From positions 487,805-551,804 of the forward strand of contig NMRB01000153.1 in NCBI GenBank assembly GCA_002633025.1: 64,000 nucleotides of DNA, given 5' to 3'. The notes beneath the pieces are model-generated. The model worked only from the letters and a program-made list of their open reading frames with translations. It was not told where the DNA came from and made no database searches. This document shows positions 35,712 through 48,211 of this stretch, piece after piece; the first letter of the stretch is position 1, and every line of letters begins with the position of its first letter. The DNA is from Notospermus geniculatus. Taxonomy: Eukaryota; Nemertea; Pilidiophora; Heteronemertea; Lineidae. Position numbers and translations under genes: made by a program.

Positions 35712-38700
35712 ATGAAGCTAGGCTCAGGTATTGTTACCTTCTCAGGAATCATCTCCCTATGTGGAATGCTTTGTGAGGATTATAGAGATGAGGGGGCAGG
35801 AGGTAAAGTGGTTTTGATCCTATTCGATGGATTCCGATGGGACTACCTGGATATACCGGACCTGGAAAGTTTCACCTACGTTCAGGAGAACGGTGCCTGG
35901 GTGGAAAAGATGACAATGGCTTTTCCCACGCAGTCATATCCGCAGTATTACACAATCATGACAGGTAGGTTAGTCAAAACTGCAGTTGTAACTATCGCCC
36001 ATTATGACATCTAGACTATTGTGGCTTACCACCCGTTATGACATCTAGACTATTGTGGCTTACTACCCGTTATGACATCTAGACTATTGTGGCTTACCAC
36101 CCGTTATGACATCTAGACTATTGTGGCTTACCACCCGTTATGGCATCTATAGACTATTGTGGCTTACCACCCGTTATGGCATCTAGACTATTGCGGCTTA
36201 CCACCCGTTATGGCATCTAGAATATTGCGCCTTACCACCCGTTATGACATCTAGATTATTGCGGCTTACCACCTGTTATGACATCGACTATTGTGGCTTA
36301 CCACCCGTTATGGCATCTAGACTATTGTGGCTTACCACCCGTTATGACAGACAGCTATAGACTGTGTGGCTTACCAGCCGTTATGACATCTCAGCTGTGG
36401 TGGCTTATTTAGACTATTGTGGCTTACCACCATGACATCTAGGTTGCTGTCACAAGTGGCTTAACCACCCGTTCGATGTCTAGACTGTAACGTCGTCGCG
36501 GCTTACCACCCTTTAGACCACTGCATGCGGTCGCCACCCAGTGGATCACATCCAACCCATTTCTTGTAGGTTTGTACGCCGAAAACCACGGGATCGTGAA
36601 GAACAATTTCTACGACCCTCTGTACGATGAACTTTGGTTGGGAGCAAGCAACCAAGAGTACGACCATCCACACTTTTATAACGACGGGGAACCAGCATGG
36701 GTCACAGCAACGAGACAGGTAACCACGGCGACAGACGCTATCGGAAAACGCGTCTTTTGTCTATCTTCTACTTTCTCTTGTCACTGCAGGTGGTCGCTGG
36801 GGGATGATAGGTTTATGATTGATAAACCCCTTCAATTCGGTTATCATCCGGGTGCTCAAAATATCGGCCCTATCTCTTTTAAGGTGGAAAACGAGAAACG
36901 GAACCGCGTGCAATATCACGTCGGATCGGACTGAAATATATAGAAAATGTGCAAACCCGTTTCACACTCTCACATTTTTGGTGAAATTTCTGCAAATGCT
37001 GTTGAAGGGGATCATGGACCCAGATCTGACGAATTCAGAAAAATACGAGACCAGTGTGAAATGGACTTGACTTACAGTATGTTTACCTTCCAGGGCAAGA
37101 AGTGTGCACTGTATTACTGGCCAGGCTGTGAGGTACCAATCAGAAATGTCACACCTGCGTTCTGTGATCCGTACTTTCGTTCACCAAACGTGATCGACAT
37201 CCGGCAGGCCTTCAAGAGGGCGTTACATAACCTCGACAACGGATACGACTTCATAGGTTTGTATATTCAAGGATTTGTAACCATGGCAACCTTAGTATTC
37301 AAAGACATTTTTGAACACTCTCAATCCTGTAAGAGAAAAAGACAGCCCAGCTGCCAAGGACGCTCTGCATGCTGCCTTCGAACCAACCATGTGTGAAACG
37401 GAAGTCCCAGTTGGCGATCTACTGGATTCAAATGGTGGTTATGGTTTCAGTGGCCATAATCCTAATCCCTGGGGACGAGATTCCAATCACATCGGCCCTC
37501 TTGGCCTCGAGTCGGTGACAGACTGGCGCGAACGCGACGCGTCGGGCAGGCGTTCCGCCAACCAGATTCTTCGGTTGGTGTTTCGGTCCGCGTTACCGCC
37601 TGCCTGATTGGTTGAACGCTTTCCGACGTTGCTTACGCGCCAGTCTGTCACCGCCTTAATCCATTGGGGCAAGTCTAAAAGTGTTTTCCCCCAACAGGTA
37701 TCTACATCGAAGAAACCGACTCAGTCGGCCATCAATTTGGACCGTTCTCCATCGAACTCAACGAAACTGTCTCCATTTACGACAAGGAGTTGTCCTTCTT
37801 CCTCCATGGACTGAGGACAATGAACCTCGCCGACAGGGTCAACGTCATCCTGGTCTCAGACCACGGTATGGCGGCCTATGACTCGTCGGGCATTGACAGG
37901 AACGTTGACATCACGGAAGCTTTCTCAAAGACTGAGTTCATCACTAATGTCAAGTACATCTTGAATGAGATGATTTACCCCATGCAGCCAAACATGACCA
38001 TGTTCGTAAGTACTCTTAAATCAGGGTTTGTATACTCGGTACCACCGTTTGTTTCTGCACTAAATGTGCACAGAGTATCGAGATTTTTGGCCAACACGGC
38101 AAGAAAACCTGGTTCTTCGTACAATCTCCCCCACGGTGTACAATGTAACGAAAATTATTCTTGCGACTCCTTTGCACCCGATACATTTCATCTGCTTCGT
38201 GACAGAAGTGAATTCGAAACCGTCTGATAAAAAAGTTAAGCTCCGTGGAAACCCGATCAGAAGTAGCAGAACAACAGCACACGACTGTGAGATTGATATA
38301 CCGTGAGAATGTCATGTGCCTCTCCGTGGTGCGGAGGCTATGTATGCATCACACAGCTATAGGCCCCTAGACTTGGGTAATGTACTCTTCAAGCCGATAC
38401 ATTACAATAATACAAATGTCACACCTTGCTTTTTCCGGAAATCCCCCACACACCCACTGACTTTGTCTCCCGTTGGCTCACGCTGGAACATGTCCATGAG
38501 TGCAAGAGCCGGACGCCATGTTGGCTGCGGTTCTGAAGACGATAAAGGTTGATAAACTGAAATGCTGGGGGAAACAGGAGGTCCGAGAAACCTGTTACCC
38601 AGCCGCTCCGCCCCCTGTCGGAAGTAAGACCGAGGACTGACAGAGGCAATTGCATGGGACTACACTGTGAATGTTTCCTTTTCAGATATACAATAGACTA

Positions 38701-39633
38701 AAGAACCTTCATCCACATATCCATTTCTTTCTCAAAGAAGACTTCCCCGAAAAATATCATTTTAGTAACGACCGAAGAATTGGTCCCATTGTTTATTACT
38801 GTGATCCACCGTATTACACATCAACAATGCTCAACCAGGTAGGTAAAGGACTTCTATCTGCAGGAGACAAAATTATTTTTAACAAGTAAAATAGGTATCG
38901 CATGTTTCTCTGGTGGCGCCAGAAGGGTACTACTATGCAGTCCTATTTTGGCCCTCATGACCATGAAATATTGAATCTACAAAGAACCTATTCAACATTG
39001 CATCGGTTTTCTTTCCTCCAAAAGCAGAAATAGACCAACACTACACATCTATTTTCTTCCACAGATCTGGGAACCCATGCCCGGTGAGCCTGGGCGAATG
39101 GGCGATCATGGCTACCTCCCTGAACTTGACGACATGAAGGGTATATTCCTCGGAATAGGACCAGGTTGGTGCTTGCCGCATGCTGAAGACGTTTGTCCTT
39201 CGTTCTGGCAGTCGTTACTGTAGGCCTATTGTTTTTGCAGCAGTTATATTGCATGTAGCAGTGCTGTGTCATCGACAACAGCTGGGAGTACGCCAGTCGG
39301 TTTTAGATTATTTCGTTGTTTTCACGTACAGGACATGGTGGTGGCGAGTGCAGAAAACATTTCCTCGTAGTCCATTGCACAGATTGAAACTTGTTTCTGT
39401 GCCTCATCTTTTCAGCTTTTATAAAAGGTGCCCGACAGGACAATATCAACTCCGTCGATGTTTATCAGCTGATCTGCAAGATCCTCGACGTACAGCCAGC
39501 GCCACATAACGGGACATGGAGTAACCTGGTGGACATTACCATTTACTCCAGCTCAGAAAGAACAACTCAAACGGCTACACAGTTTATCTTCGTGATACAT
39601 GTATTTTCATTAATTTTCCTTCACCAGACGTGA
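35712..39633 (+). CDS. ENPP6-like phosphodiesterase, divergent copy E
   Basis: Seven exons: 35,712-35,964, 36,570-36,718, 37,094-37,256, 37,698-38,005, 38,686-38,838, 39,065-39,164 and 39,416-39,633. They total 447 codons with consistent phases and the same intron positions as the minus-strand cluster. The start is the ATG at 35,712 (MKLGSG...), which opens a signal peptide. Conserved: LFDGFRWDY, Ser nucleophile in FPTQSYPQYY, YYWPGCEVPI, DSVGHQFGP, SDHGM, the His in GDHGY, and PAPHNGTWS. The hydrophobic tail (FIFVIHVFSLIFLHQT) fits a GPI signal. It is clearly more diverged than copies A to D from each other and lies in opposite orientation, so it is likely an older paralogue. Expected role: extracellular hydrolysis of choline phosphodiesters. 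Confidence 0.88.
35998..36530. repeat. 34-bp minisatellite in intron 1 of copy E
   Basis: About 14 copies of TTATGACATCTAGACTATTG plus TGGCTTACCACCCG, well conserved at the left and degrading toward the exon 2 acceptor. Unlike the arrays in copies A and C, the unit does not match a neighbouring exon. Confidence 0.9.
37513..37653. mobile_element. Foldback MITE in intron 3 of copy E
   Basis: Ends CGGTGACAGACTGGCGCG and CGCGCCAGTCTGTCACCG are perfect reverse complements, and the arms continue with partial pairing (CGACGCGTCGG against CCGACGTTGC). The target duplication is unclear. Confidence 0.65.
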
Positions 39634-39731
39634 CACTAGGGGCTTTCCTAGCTTTTGGAAATGGAAGTGTAGTCGCGGTGCTCCCGCCCTCCCGACAAGA
39701 TCAGCCGAACAACCTCGGACAGGGGCTCGTG

Positions 39732-40106
39732 CAACCTCGTCCCCAGGGGTATAGTTCGCTCAGACAACCTCGGACCACTCGCTCACTAACCCCTGGAATC
39801 AGCTTCGGTTGTTAATCCAGGAATCTTGGACTAAGTATAGGTGGCAGCACTAGTCAAAATAATCAATTTGAAATACTAACTTGTGCTTTTTAAAATTCTT
39901 TTTACAAAAAATCATCAAACCTGGATATAGATATAACCTTCTGGTTTGATCCAAAATATTTTGAAAATTTCTTTGGGTATATTCTTGGATATATTTGACG
40001 GTTTGCCGTCAACCAATCACGTGCGTTAAATCCAAAGCTGATGCCAGGGGTTAGTGACGCGACCGCCATATTGTCAGAAAGCGAACGACCCCTGGGAACG
40101 AGGTTG
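39732..40106. mobile_element. Foldback element downstream of copy E
   Basis: The left arm (CAACCTCGTCCCCAGGGG, then TAGTTCGCT, then ACTAACCCCTGG) is mirrored by the right arm (CCAGGGGTTAGTGACG, then AGCGAAC, then CCCCTGGGAACGAGGTTG). The ~90-base arms and AT-rich middle hold no open frame. It is a nonautonomous DNA-transposon-like repeat. Confidence 0.65.
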
Positions 40107-40282
40107 GGGCTCGTGATCATCACGATCGGCGCGGACCCCGTTGCCATATTTCGGCACTAGTTCAGCGTGCAGGGCGACCGAGACTTGCTATCCTCCACCC
40201 ACGTCCTTGAAAACTCTGTAGGGCCTACTGTCCCATGAATAAAACCCTCACCACCAAACACGACTAGTTAGTACTTTTATTG

Positions 40283-40460
40283 CAGGCGCGGATCCGGGGG
40301 AGGCGCACCCGGCGCACGCCCCCCCCCCTTTCGGCCAACAAATCTGTAAAATCGACCGTGAAATTCTCAAATTTGGGGCAAATCATTGAAATTCACTGCA
40401 GATTTCAATGTTTCTACCACAGTGCGCCCCCTCTTTTCAGAAATCGTGGATCTGCCCCTG
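40283..40460. mobile_element. hAT-like MITE with CAGG ends
   Basis: Left end CAGGCGCGGATCC and right end GGATCTGCCCCTG are imperfect inverted repeats, each with a nearby GGCGCAC/GTGCGCC motif. TATTG occurs directly on both sides. The CAGGGGCGGATCC type of terminus is familiar from hAT elements. It lies 3' of DUSP23. Confidence 0.6.
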
Positions 40461-40611
40461 TATTGACACACCATGAAAAAAGATCCCTTCGTTGGTTTAC
40501 TCTCCTCATAAAAAAGGGTCACGGCGAAAATTGTCAAACCCAGACCCAGAGCGTTTTCAAACAAAACCATGTCCGTGTTGGATGTCCGAACGATGTTACA
40601 AAAACCTCGTA

Positions 40612-41700
40612 TCATAAGTGACGGTTGCCCATCAGATACTCTGTATACCGATAAACCATGGTTTCCTGCTCCGCCGTTTCGATAGAACCAGGACGCATCC
40701 TGCGGACCTCGCTGATGGCCTTCTCTGGTGTCCAAACCTGTGGTTCGCATTTGACGAGGTAGCAAGCAATGACGGTTCCTGTCCGACCGTTTCCCTTGGC
40801 GCAGTGCAAAGCCACGGCGCGATGGGCCCGCTTGGCCTCGTCAATGATGCCGACACACTGAATTATTTGATCCAAGGAGGGAGGCATGTAATCTGCTATG
40901 GGAACATGGGACCACTGGAGCTCTGAAAAGTGTGATTAACAAGGAATGGTAAATTGAATCTTCTGACCAGAACTGCAGTGATTGTACCACGTCATCATGC
41001 TTGGACCTTCACGCAGAGACAGAGACTAGAGAGAACACACACGTTGGCGCCGGCGGCCAGCGCAGCGTGTCATCGGGGCCGGGCCGGGCTGCGCTTAGGC
41101 TATCGCCAGGCATTACCCATGATATTGCATAATTCTCAATAACTGTAATTTGCCATCTATTACAAAAATGATGTAGGCCTCTTAACAATCTTGGACATGT
41201 TGGAGGAATTTATACAATGTATCTCTGTATATTGGTCTCAACTCAATGTGGCGACTTTTCGACAAGCCGTCCTTCGTTGCCGTCACCTTTGATTGATGGC
41301 ACAGATGGGCCTACTTTGCGATTCCGATTCGCTCTTGTCAGATAGGCCTAAGTTATTGTAAGTTCCTGCAAAACAGCCAGAGCTCAGCCCCTCTGGTCAG
41401 CCATGGCGGGTCATCCCGAGATAGGTCATTTCACCGACTCGGCCGAGCTGTTGCCTCCCCTGTCGACGCCAGCTTCTGATCTGAAAACCCTGTTTTGAGA
41501 GACCTAGCCTAAGTCAGTTATATATTACCTGGGAAATGTTTAGTGTCTGGCTTCCTCTCCGCGGTCAGCGAGACAAGATGTTGCACTCCATGATCCAGTA
41601 GATACTGCATGTGTCCCGGGTCGGACGGGAAAGCCAGGGCTGCTAGGAGACCATCAATTACCCAGGAGAAATTGGGAGGAAATTTGGCTGGTGTTGACAT
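40612..41700 (-). CDS. DUSP23: Dual-specificity phosphatase 23
   Basis: Two exons, 41,529-41,700 and 40,612-40,922, join in phase 1 (CCAG|GTAATA donor, TTTTCAG acceptor) to give 160 residues against 150 in human DUSP23. This small atypical phosphatase removes phosphate from Tyr and Ser/Thr. Seen: PPNFSWVIDGLLAALAFP at the start, the general-acid Asp in PIADYMPP (Asp68), the active-site loop HCAKGNGRTGT (Cys98, Arg104), YLVK, and RRMRPGSIET near the end, all typical of the family. Start and stop agree with family length. An AATAAA lies about 330 bases past the stop on this strand (near 40,278). The gene is head to head with CAAP1, about 1.25 kb between start codons. Confidence 0.93.
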
Positions 41701-42955
41701 AAGTACCGGTTACGCCTTGATTATGACTTGGAGACCGTGTCACCAACGAATGCGTCCTACCTCCGTCCCCGCCAAAGCATGGGGTATCGAGACTTGAAGC
41801 GGATTTGGAGAAGACAATACGGCGGCGGCGGCGGATCGTGAGCGAACTGGGTCCGCGTCAAAGACGTCTACTATAAGAGATCAGCCTGAAGAGAGAGTTC
41901 ACATTGAGACTGTTAGGCCTATAAAAGCACCAACAGAGGTGCACCCATCAGTCCAGCTTTAATCTGATTGACGGCCCCATCTTCGGCCCGTAAAGACACC
42001 CGTCACTACCAGTCCCACAAACCCACATCACCAGGGCCAGGTACCAGATAGGCCTAGAGATAGGCTTACATCACGACATCACACGTCAGTCAGAGGGCCT
42101 TAGGGACCCTAGGCCTATCATACATAGCAAATGCATATGACTCCACGATTGTTACAACAAAAATTATGTACATACTCACATCTGGATCATGAATAGCAGA
42201 CAGAAATGAAATGTTGAAAATAGAGAGCAGACGACAGGTGCTTTGGACTGGTCCCCTGCCCTCAAAACGCTCAGCTAGTACTCGCGGAATCGGTCCAAAG
42301 ACAAGATGGCTGCGCCCATGAAAAGAAATTTTTTCCTCAAATAAATCGATATTTCACGATCAAACACGGGTGTCGCAGCGCGATTATAGCATTCATCCCC
42401 TGAATATTGTCGACTCATCAATTTAGCATCAGATCAACTGGTGAGATTGCAGCCATTTTTGTTCATTGGTCAACAAATTCCGGGTAAATTGGATGAAAGA
42501 AGACAACCCCCCAGCCCAAGCCAAGGACAAGTCAAGGAGGCCTAAAAATCTTTGGGGTTTTGTGCTGTTGTATGTATATCGATATAGGGCCTATGTAAAA
42601 GTAGGCCTACATTGTAAAGACCCTTGGTACAGACCGCGGCAGCCCTACACATGCACTGAACTCTGAACTGATCCTGTGACAGTGCTTGGAGGAATTATAA
42701 ATTCCTCCAAGGACAGTGCAATGAAATCTGCATGGTCCTGGACCGTGGTAGTGGTAGCCGTACGGCGTAGGCGCCTATTTAATTTAGGCTAGGCTCCACT
42801 AATCATGTCTTCCATTTCTTTTCAGGTTTACCCAGAGTCCAGGAGAGATTGTTTGTACAGTTAGTTATAATATGATCAGTTGAATACAATACGGAATGCA
42901 CCATCCTCCTGTCTGTAAGTGTCAAGCTTGCAGACACCTATAAATCAGCATCAGT
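41701..42955. other. Head-to-head DUSP23/CAAP1 interval
   Basis: Contains the presumed promoters of both divergent genes. A good 3' splice site (TTTCTTTTCAG) ends at 42,825, so CAAP1 probably has an untranslated first exon upstream. The region includes a short GGC run near 41,822. I see no conserved coding sequence. Confidence 0.5.
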
Positions 42956-44840
42956 ATGAGTACGAAGATGGATGCAGACTCCACCATGAGTGACTCAATA
43001 CTCAAAGAAAAGGCAAAGAAAAGGAAGAATCCGCCACCAAAGAAGCATTCCTCTTCAAAGAAGGTGCGGAAAACTAAGTCCAAAACAAAGAAAAAGTCAA
43101 AGAAGAAGGATGGTCATGAATATGACAGTGAAAGTGATTTTTCTGACTTAGACTTGAGTCGAGATGTCAAACCTATCGGTGCTTATGTGAAGGACCGTGA
43201 GGAAATGATTGAACAGATGTTCAAGGCAGTTAAGGGTGCAACTCTGAAAGGAATGATCCCAGATATACTCAAAAAGGTGCCAACCGCTGACTTAAAGAAA
43301 CTCTGTTTAGATCATTTAGAGGTCATGTCAAAGAAACGGATTCGTAAGATAATCGACGGACAAGATCCAGAGACAATATCGTCCTCAGGAACTGAGGATG
43401 AATCAACGGATGAGGAGATGGAAATTCAGGATAACAATGTGGGATCTCAGAACAGTGGTGATGAAAATGTGACGGACAATGATGAGGGTGACAAACAATC
43501 TGTTGCTGCATCTGCTACTCAGTCACCTCAGGCAGCTGATTCAACATCAGATGCACGGCTGGAGGGAATTCAGACAGATTTACATGATGAGTTTGAAAGA
43601 GACTTTGATAATGCTAGTGATTCTTCATCGGTAGTGAGCAAGAGTGAACACGGTGGGTTTGAGGACAAGGAGCCTATGCAAGAAGAACCCGATGAAAGTG
43701 AAAATGATGACGTTCCTGAGATTGAAGAAATTGAGCCGGTTAAAGTGAAAAAGACACGGTTGGTTAAGATACCTAAACCAGTGAGGACAGAGGAGGCAGA
43801 GGAAGGTGAATTATCAGAGACGGAGTACGAGGAGGTGACTGATGATGAGTCGGAGGTGGAGGAGGTGCAGAAGGAAGACGTTCAGGTTGCAGAGGATGGG
43901 GAGAGTCAGGTTGCAGAGGATGGGGAGAGTCAGGTTGCAGACTCAGAGAATGGGGAAGGTCAGGCTGTTGAGGATGGGGAGGGTCAGCCGGTGGAAGTGA
44001 TAGAAGGAAGTGAGGTGGAGGGAGAACAAGAGAACGTGGAGCTTGATGTAGAGGGACAGTCGGAAGAGGTGGAGTCAGTTGCTGAGTCGCAACATATGAC
44101 AGCTGAATCTGAAGCTGAGCCTGAGACAGTTGAAGAGTTTCAGTCTTCAGAGGAGGTGGAAGAAGAAAGGGACCAATCTGTGGCTGATGAGGAGGAAGAA
44201 AGAAGTGATCAGGAGGAAGAAAAAAGTGATGAGGAAGAAGAGATGGAGGGTGAGGAACAAGAACCCAAGGAGGAGAAATCAGACGGTAAGGGTCATATCC
44301 TACGAAAGAAGGGATTAGAAGGGGTTTTACATTGTTGACTGCCAGCCATTACTTGATGCCATCTCTCTAATGTCTACTGGTAATCTTTCTTTTCCAGTTG
44401 AGATTAAAGATGCTAACGACAGCAGCGATGACGAAGTAGAGCGTGTGATTCTTCAAGAGGATGGGACGTTGTCCGATGAAGAAGAGGAAGTGGTACTGAG
44501 GGTGAGTGAAGAGGAAATGGAATTGGAAGAGGACAGTGATGTCAGGGTCATTGAGGAGGAGCAGAGAGCGGTTACTGAAGAAGACGTGGAAGAAATTGAG
44601 GAAGAAGAAAAGGATGAGGAAGCTGAAGGCGACAGCGATGACGATGAAAATGATGATGATGAACTTGAAGATGCGTTAGGAAAGTTGGGGGAAGAGCTGA
44701 AAGAATCTGGTGTAGATGTACTGACACGTAATCAGTTGGAAATCTTGGAGCTTGAGATGCGTGCTCGGGCCATTAAAGCCATGCTGAAGGCAACAGAACA
44801 ACGGGAGAAGGGGTTCATTGGTAAAAAGAAACAAACGTAA
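42956..44840 (+). CDS. CAAP1: Caspase activity and apoptosis inhibitor 1
   Basis: Exons 42,956-44,285 and 44,398-44,840 join in phase 1 to give 590 residues; human CAAP1 has about 361. Human CAAP1 is reported to restrain caspase activation and apoptosis. Two blocks identify the family: residues about 70-136 (VKPIGAYVKDREEMIEQMF, IPDILKKVPTADLKKLC, LEVMSKKRIRKIIDG), and the C-terminal helix QLEILELEMRARAIKAMLKA, nearly identical to human. Between them lies a very acidic Glu/Asp/Ser-rich low-complexity region with short repeats (VAEDGESQ), which accounts for the extra length. The N-terminus is Lys-rich and nuclear-signal-like. AATAAA words occur about 0.8 kb downstream of the stop. Confidence 0.9.
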
Positions 44841-46064
44841 GCTCATTTATGAGATCATTGGGTCACTGGTTGTTTTGCTGTTTGATTCATCAATGATAAA
44901 CCGTCCTTTTGCATTTTGACATTCGTGTGGATGTCTGTATACACTGCACATGTAATTCTTTGTGTACTAATACTGCCTAGTGCACCTGGGGGAAAAATTG
45001 CCTGCTGTGGTCATAAACCAGTTACAGTTATTGAAGGAGAAATGAACCGTCATTGGTCCATGGCATGTAAAAGCTGTGCCTGCCTTGCAGTACCGGGGTA
45101 GTCTTTTTTGCCACATTTGGACTTGCTTCAAATGTTTATATTTTCTCTGATTGATGGTACCGTATCTCTTCTGTTGTTTTGTACTGTGTTTGTATTGTTT
45201 CGTATGAACCCACAATCTTCAAGGTGACAGGGACGACCTCTCTGAGTTTTTTCCCCTCTTATCCCGTTAACTGGGTACGACGTCATATTACATGTACGTC
45301 ATTACAAAATCCGGGGAATCCCGGGAAACACTCGAGGATCGTTGCTTGCGTAAGGCGTAATAGTACACCTTGCAAGGAAATGGCACGTCACAGTGCGTAG
45401 GACGTTATATCACGTCTGGAACCTTGTGTGTCAAATGCTTTTTTTGGCAGATTTTTAAAGAAAGTTAGAAGTGAAAAAAATTACACAATTAATGGGTTAA
45501 TGTCCAATTTACTGTTTTCTGGTTATGATTCATTCTCACTGTGAACACACATAACAATCCAATCAATCTGTTCAAAATCTTCAGTGTAAGAATTTAAGAA
45601 AAGAATAAATGTACATGTACTATAGTGATTTTACATGTGAGTGAATAAAACCAACATTGTTTTATAAATGTGATTTGTTTAATCCTTCCTTGGATGGATT
45701 TGATTTCCTAACCTTCAGATCTGAGAGTATTTCTTACACTCAATCTCTGAACTTTGACATATTCAGGCTAGGCCTTTCACAAGACTGTTCAAGGTGACAT
45801 GGTTCACTACACACTGAACTACATGTAGGTCATTGTCGAGGAGATTAAAATAGAGATAATTGATAAAAATAGGTTATACATAGAAGTACATGTCACAATT
45901 CAAGTTGTACTTCACGTGAAAGAGAAGAGTTTCAGGGTATTTCAATATGTGAATGTATTGACCTGATGATCTGCGTCATACTGGAGTAGGCCTCCACGTT
46001 GTCTAATTGTATATAACCCGACAAGGTTTCTGTATCTTACTTGGATAAAAGATAAATATCTGCC
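44841..46064. other. CAAP1 3' region and upstream of next gene
   Basis: No conserved coding sequence was found. Probably CAAP1 3' UTR (AATAAA near 45,604 and 45,643), then the promoter of the DED-STAND gene. Confidence 0.5.
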
Positions 46065-48211
46065 ATGGACGGCTTCCCGGGAAACATCAAGGAAATCTTG
46101 GTGGACATTGACAGGGAAATAAAACGGGAGGAGCTGACACACTTGGTATTTCTGTGTAGGAAAGATCATTGCGATGATCAATCTGGACACTGCAGCCTTG
46201 ATGAAGTGGACTTTTGTATCACCATGAGACATTCTGAGAATAGAAGCATTGATAAAGTGGTTGGTATCCTTTCAAAAGCAGAGAGGGAGAAAATCCACAC
46301 AGCACTTGATTTGTTTTGTAAACTAAGAGAGACGTTGGGGAGAAATTTTCAATCATTGTATTTCCTGAAACTTGTGATCTACCTTCTACGCTGCATTCAT
46401 CGTGAGGACCTCGTGGGAAAACTGATGCCCTTTTACACGTGGAGTTGTCCAAACAGTCCCGCTATTTCACGTCAGGGATCCAGGCGACCTTCGCTGTCTC
46501 AGCACCCCACTGAGGTCAGTGACCTGGATTCCAAATTTCTTCACTCAGATGGAGTGGACTTGTATGAAGCAAAAAGAGTGTTAGATGAGTTAGTCTTAAG
46601 GAATCCAATTGCTGAGGAACCTATTCAAGAGCAAAATGGAAACAGACATGCATATTTGGCTGGAAATTTTCCCACGCCAGCTTTGGTGTTCTTCGTCTTT
46701 GTTTTCATGATGCCAACATTCAGCAGCATGATCTACATCTATGACAACTACGTCCTGCCTCCTGTGGCGGTCCAGAGGGACCACACCGACACGCCCTTGG
46801 AGACCAAGAAGGAACTGATGGGTAAGTGACATCATGGTGAACAACCAGAGTGGACGTACTTGATGCCAAGAAGGCAAACCTCCTCCCCCCCCATGCCACA
46901 ACTCGCCTTTGGGCAGTTTACTGCTACCTAATGCTGATTTAAGTCTTACAATTCACCCTCAAATGAAATAATCTGCTCCTTTTTGGCATCAAGAGATAAA
47001 TTCGCTCATTCTATATGTAGAATACATGGTTAGAGGACATTTGTATGTGCATTGGTTAGAAAGCCATCTTGAACAGGTATTTGAGGAGACTTCCATGAGT
47101 AGAAATAGGGTTAGCTTATTTGTGTACAAAATCTTCGCCTTCCTTTTCAGGACAACCTGTGCTATATGGTCTGACTCGTCCAGAGTTTAAAAACTACCAA
47201 GATCTCAGCCTTCATGCGCAGAACGCGAGACTCTGTCTCTCTCGACACAAACGCTGTCTGATCAAAGGCTTCTTCGGTGAAGGTAAAAGTCAAACTCTCT
47301 CAATGTACATTCATGAGAGCATTGGCAAGTATCCGGCAGGAATAATATGGTTAAGAGAATGGAAAGACATTGTTGCTGTCGCAGACGTGATTGCCAGTCA
47401 CCGCGGGACAGATATTGTCATCAGGAAAGAGGCTGCTGCAGCCTACCTGCAGGATTTTCTGTGGAATAGTTCAGGTTGGCTGTTGACCATTCAGGACGTG
47501 CACCTATGGGACACCAAAGATTTCAAACGTGTGGTGAATCTGTTTTCAAACCTCGAGTCGGACATCAACCATGTGATCTTAACGTCGCATACGATTCCAG
47601 AGGTGTTACATGACAGTATCAAGGTTTATGAATTCAACGCAGGGGTTCACGTCAACCCTGATTCATGTCACAGCATGATAGACGAGCTCCTGTCAAACTC
47701 GGTCAGCCTCAAGACGGAGGAGAAGGAACGACTACTGCCAATTTGGCAGACGACAAGTTGCAATCAATACGCCATCAAACGAATCGCAAATTTCATAAAC
47801 GAGTGGAATTTCACAATTGAAGGTTTTGTGTCCCACTGGAATGTACTCACAAAACACGAGTGGTTAGAAATTCTTGGTTTTGGTCAAAAAAGCGAGGCCT
47901 TGTTCACTGAAATGAAAATTCTAACCGACCTACAGGAACAACACCCAAGGGTGATTAATTTCATCTTGGATTACATCAGAACAGGGAAAGTGAAATACGA
48001 GATACCAAATTGTAAGCTCCATGAACGCTACAGGGGTGAATCCCTTTTGTTTATCTTGTCTCAATTGAAGGATCATGCACTAGCAGACGTAGTGATTGAC
48101 GGAAATGAAAACTTGTGTAGTGTGCAGATGCCAGCGCTTTTGCGACTCTTGATCGAGGTTACTTTCTTGTTGAAGGAAGATCGCGTTGACAGGATGATCG
48201 GTGAAGGTTGA
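46065..48211 (+). CDS. Death-effector/transmembrane/STAND NTPase protein
   Basis: Exons 46,065-46,821 and 47,151-48,211 join in phase 1 (GATGG|GTAAGT, CTTTTCAG) to give 605 residues. Residues about 8-123 look like a death effector domain: ILVDIDREIKREEL, LVFLCRKD, a central ALDLFCKL helix, and HREDL matching the RxDL motif of the family. A hydrophobic segment at about 206-226 (ALVFFVFVFMMPTFSSMIY) reads as one membrane span. From about 258 an NTPase core follows: Walker A GFFGEGKS (292-299), Walker B WLLTIQDVH (Asp368) and a sensor strand HVILTSH (393-399), the order seen in NB-ARC/STAND switches. No LRR, WD or TPR repeats are visible before the stop. By family analogy it would be a nucleotide-driven assembly platform for death signalling, perhaps membrane-tethered; this is inference. 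I recognise no named orthologue. Confidence 0.7.

Noticed and set aside
43323-43511. Minus-strand and alternate-frame open frames within CAAP1
   Set aside because: They overlap the clearly conserved CAAP1 coding frame.
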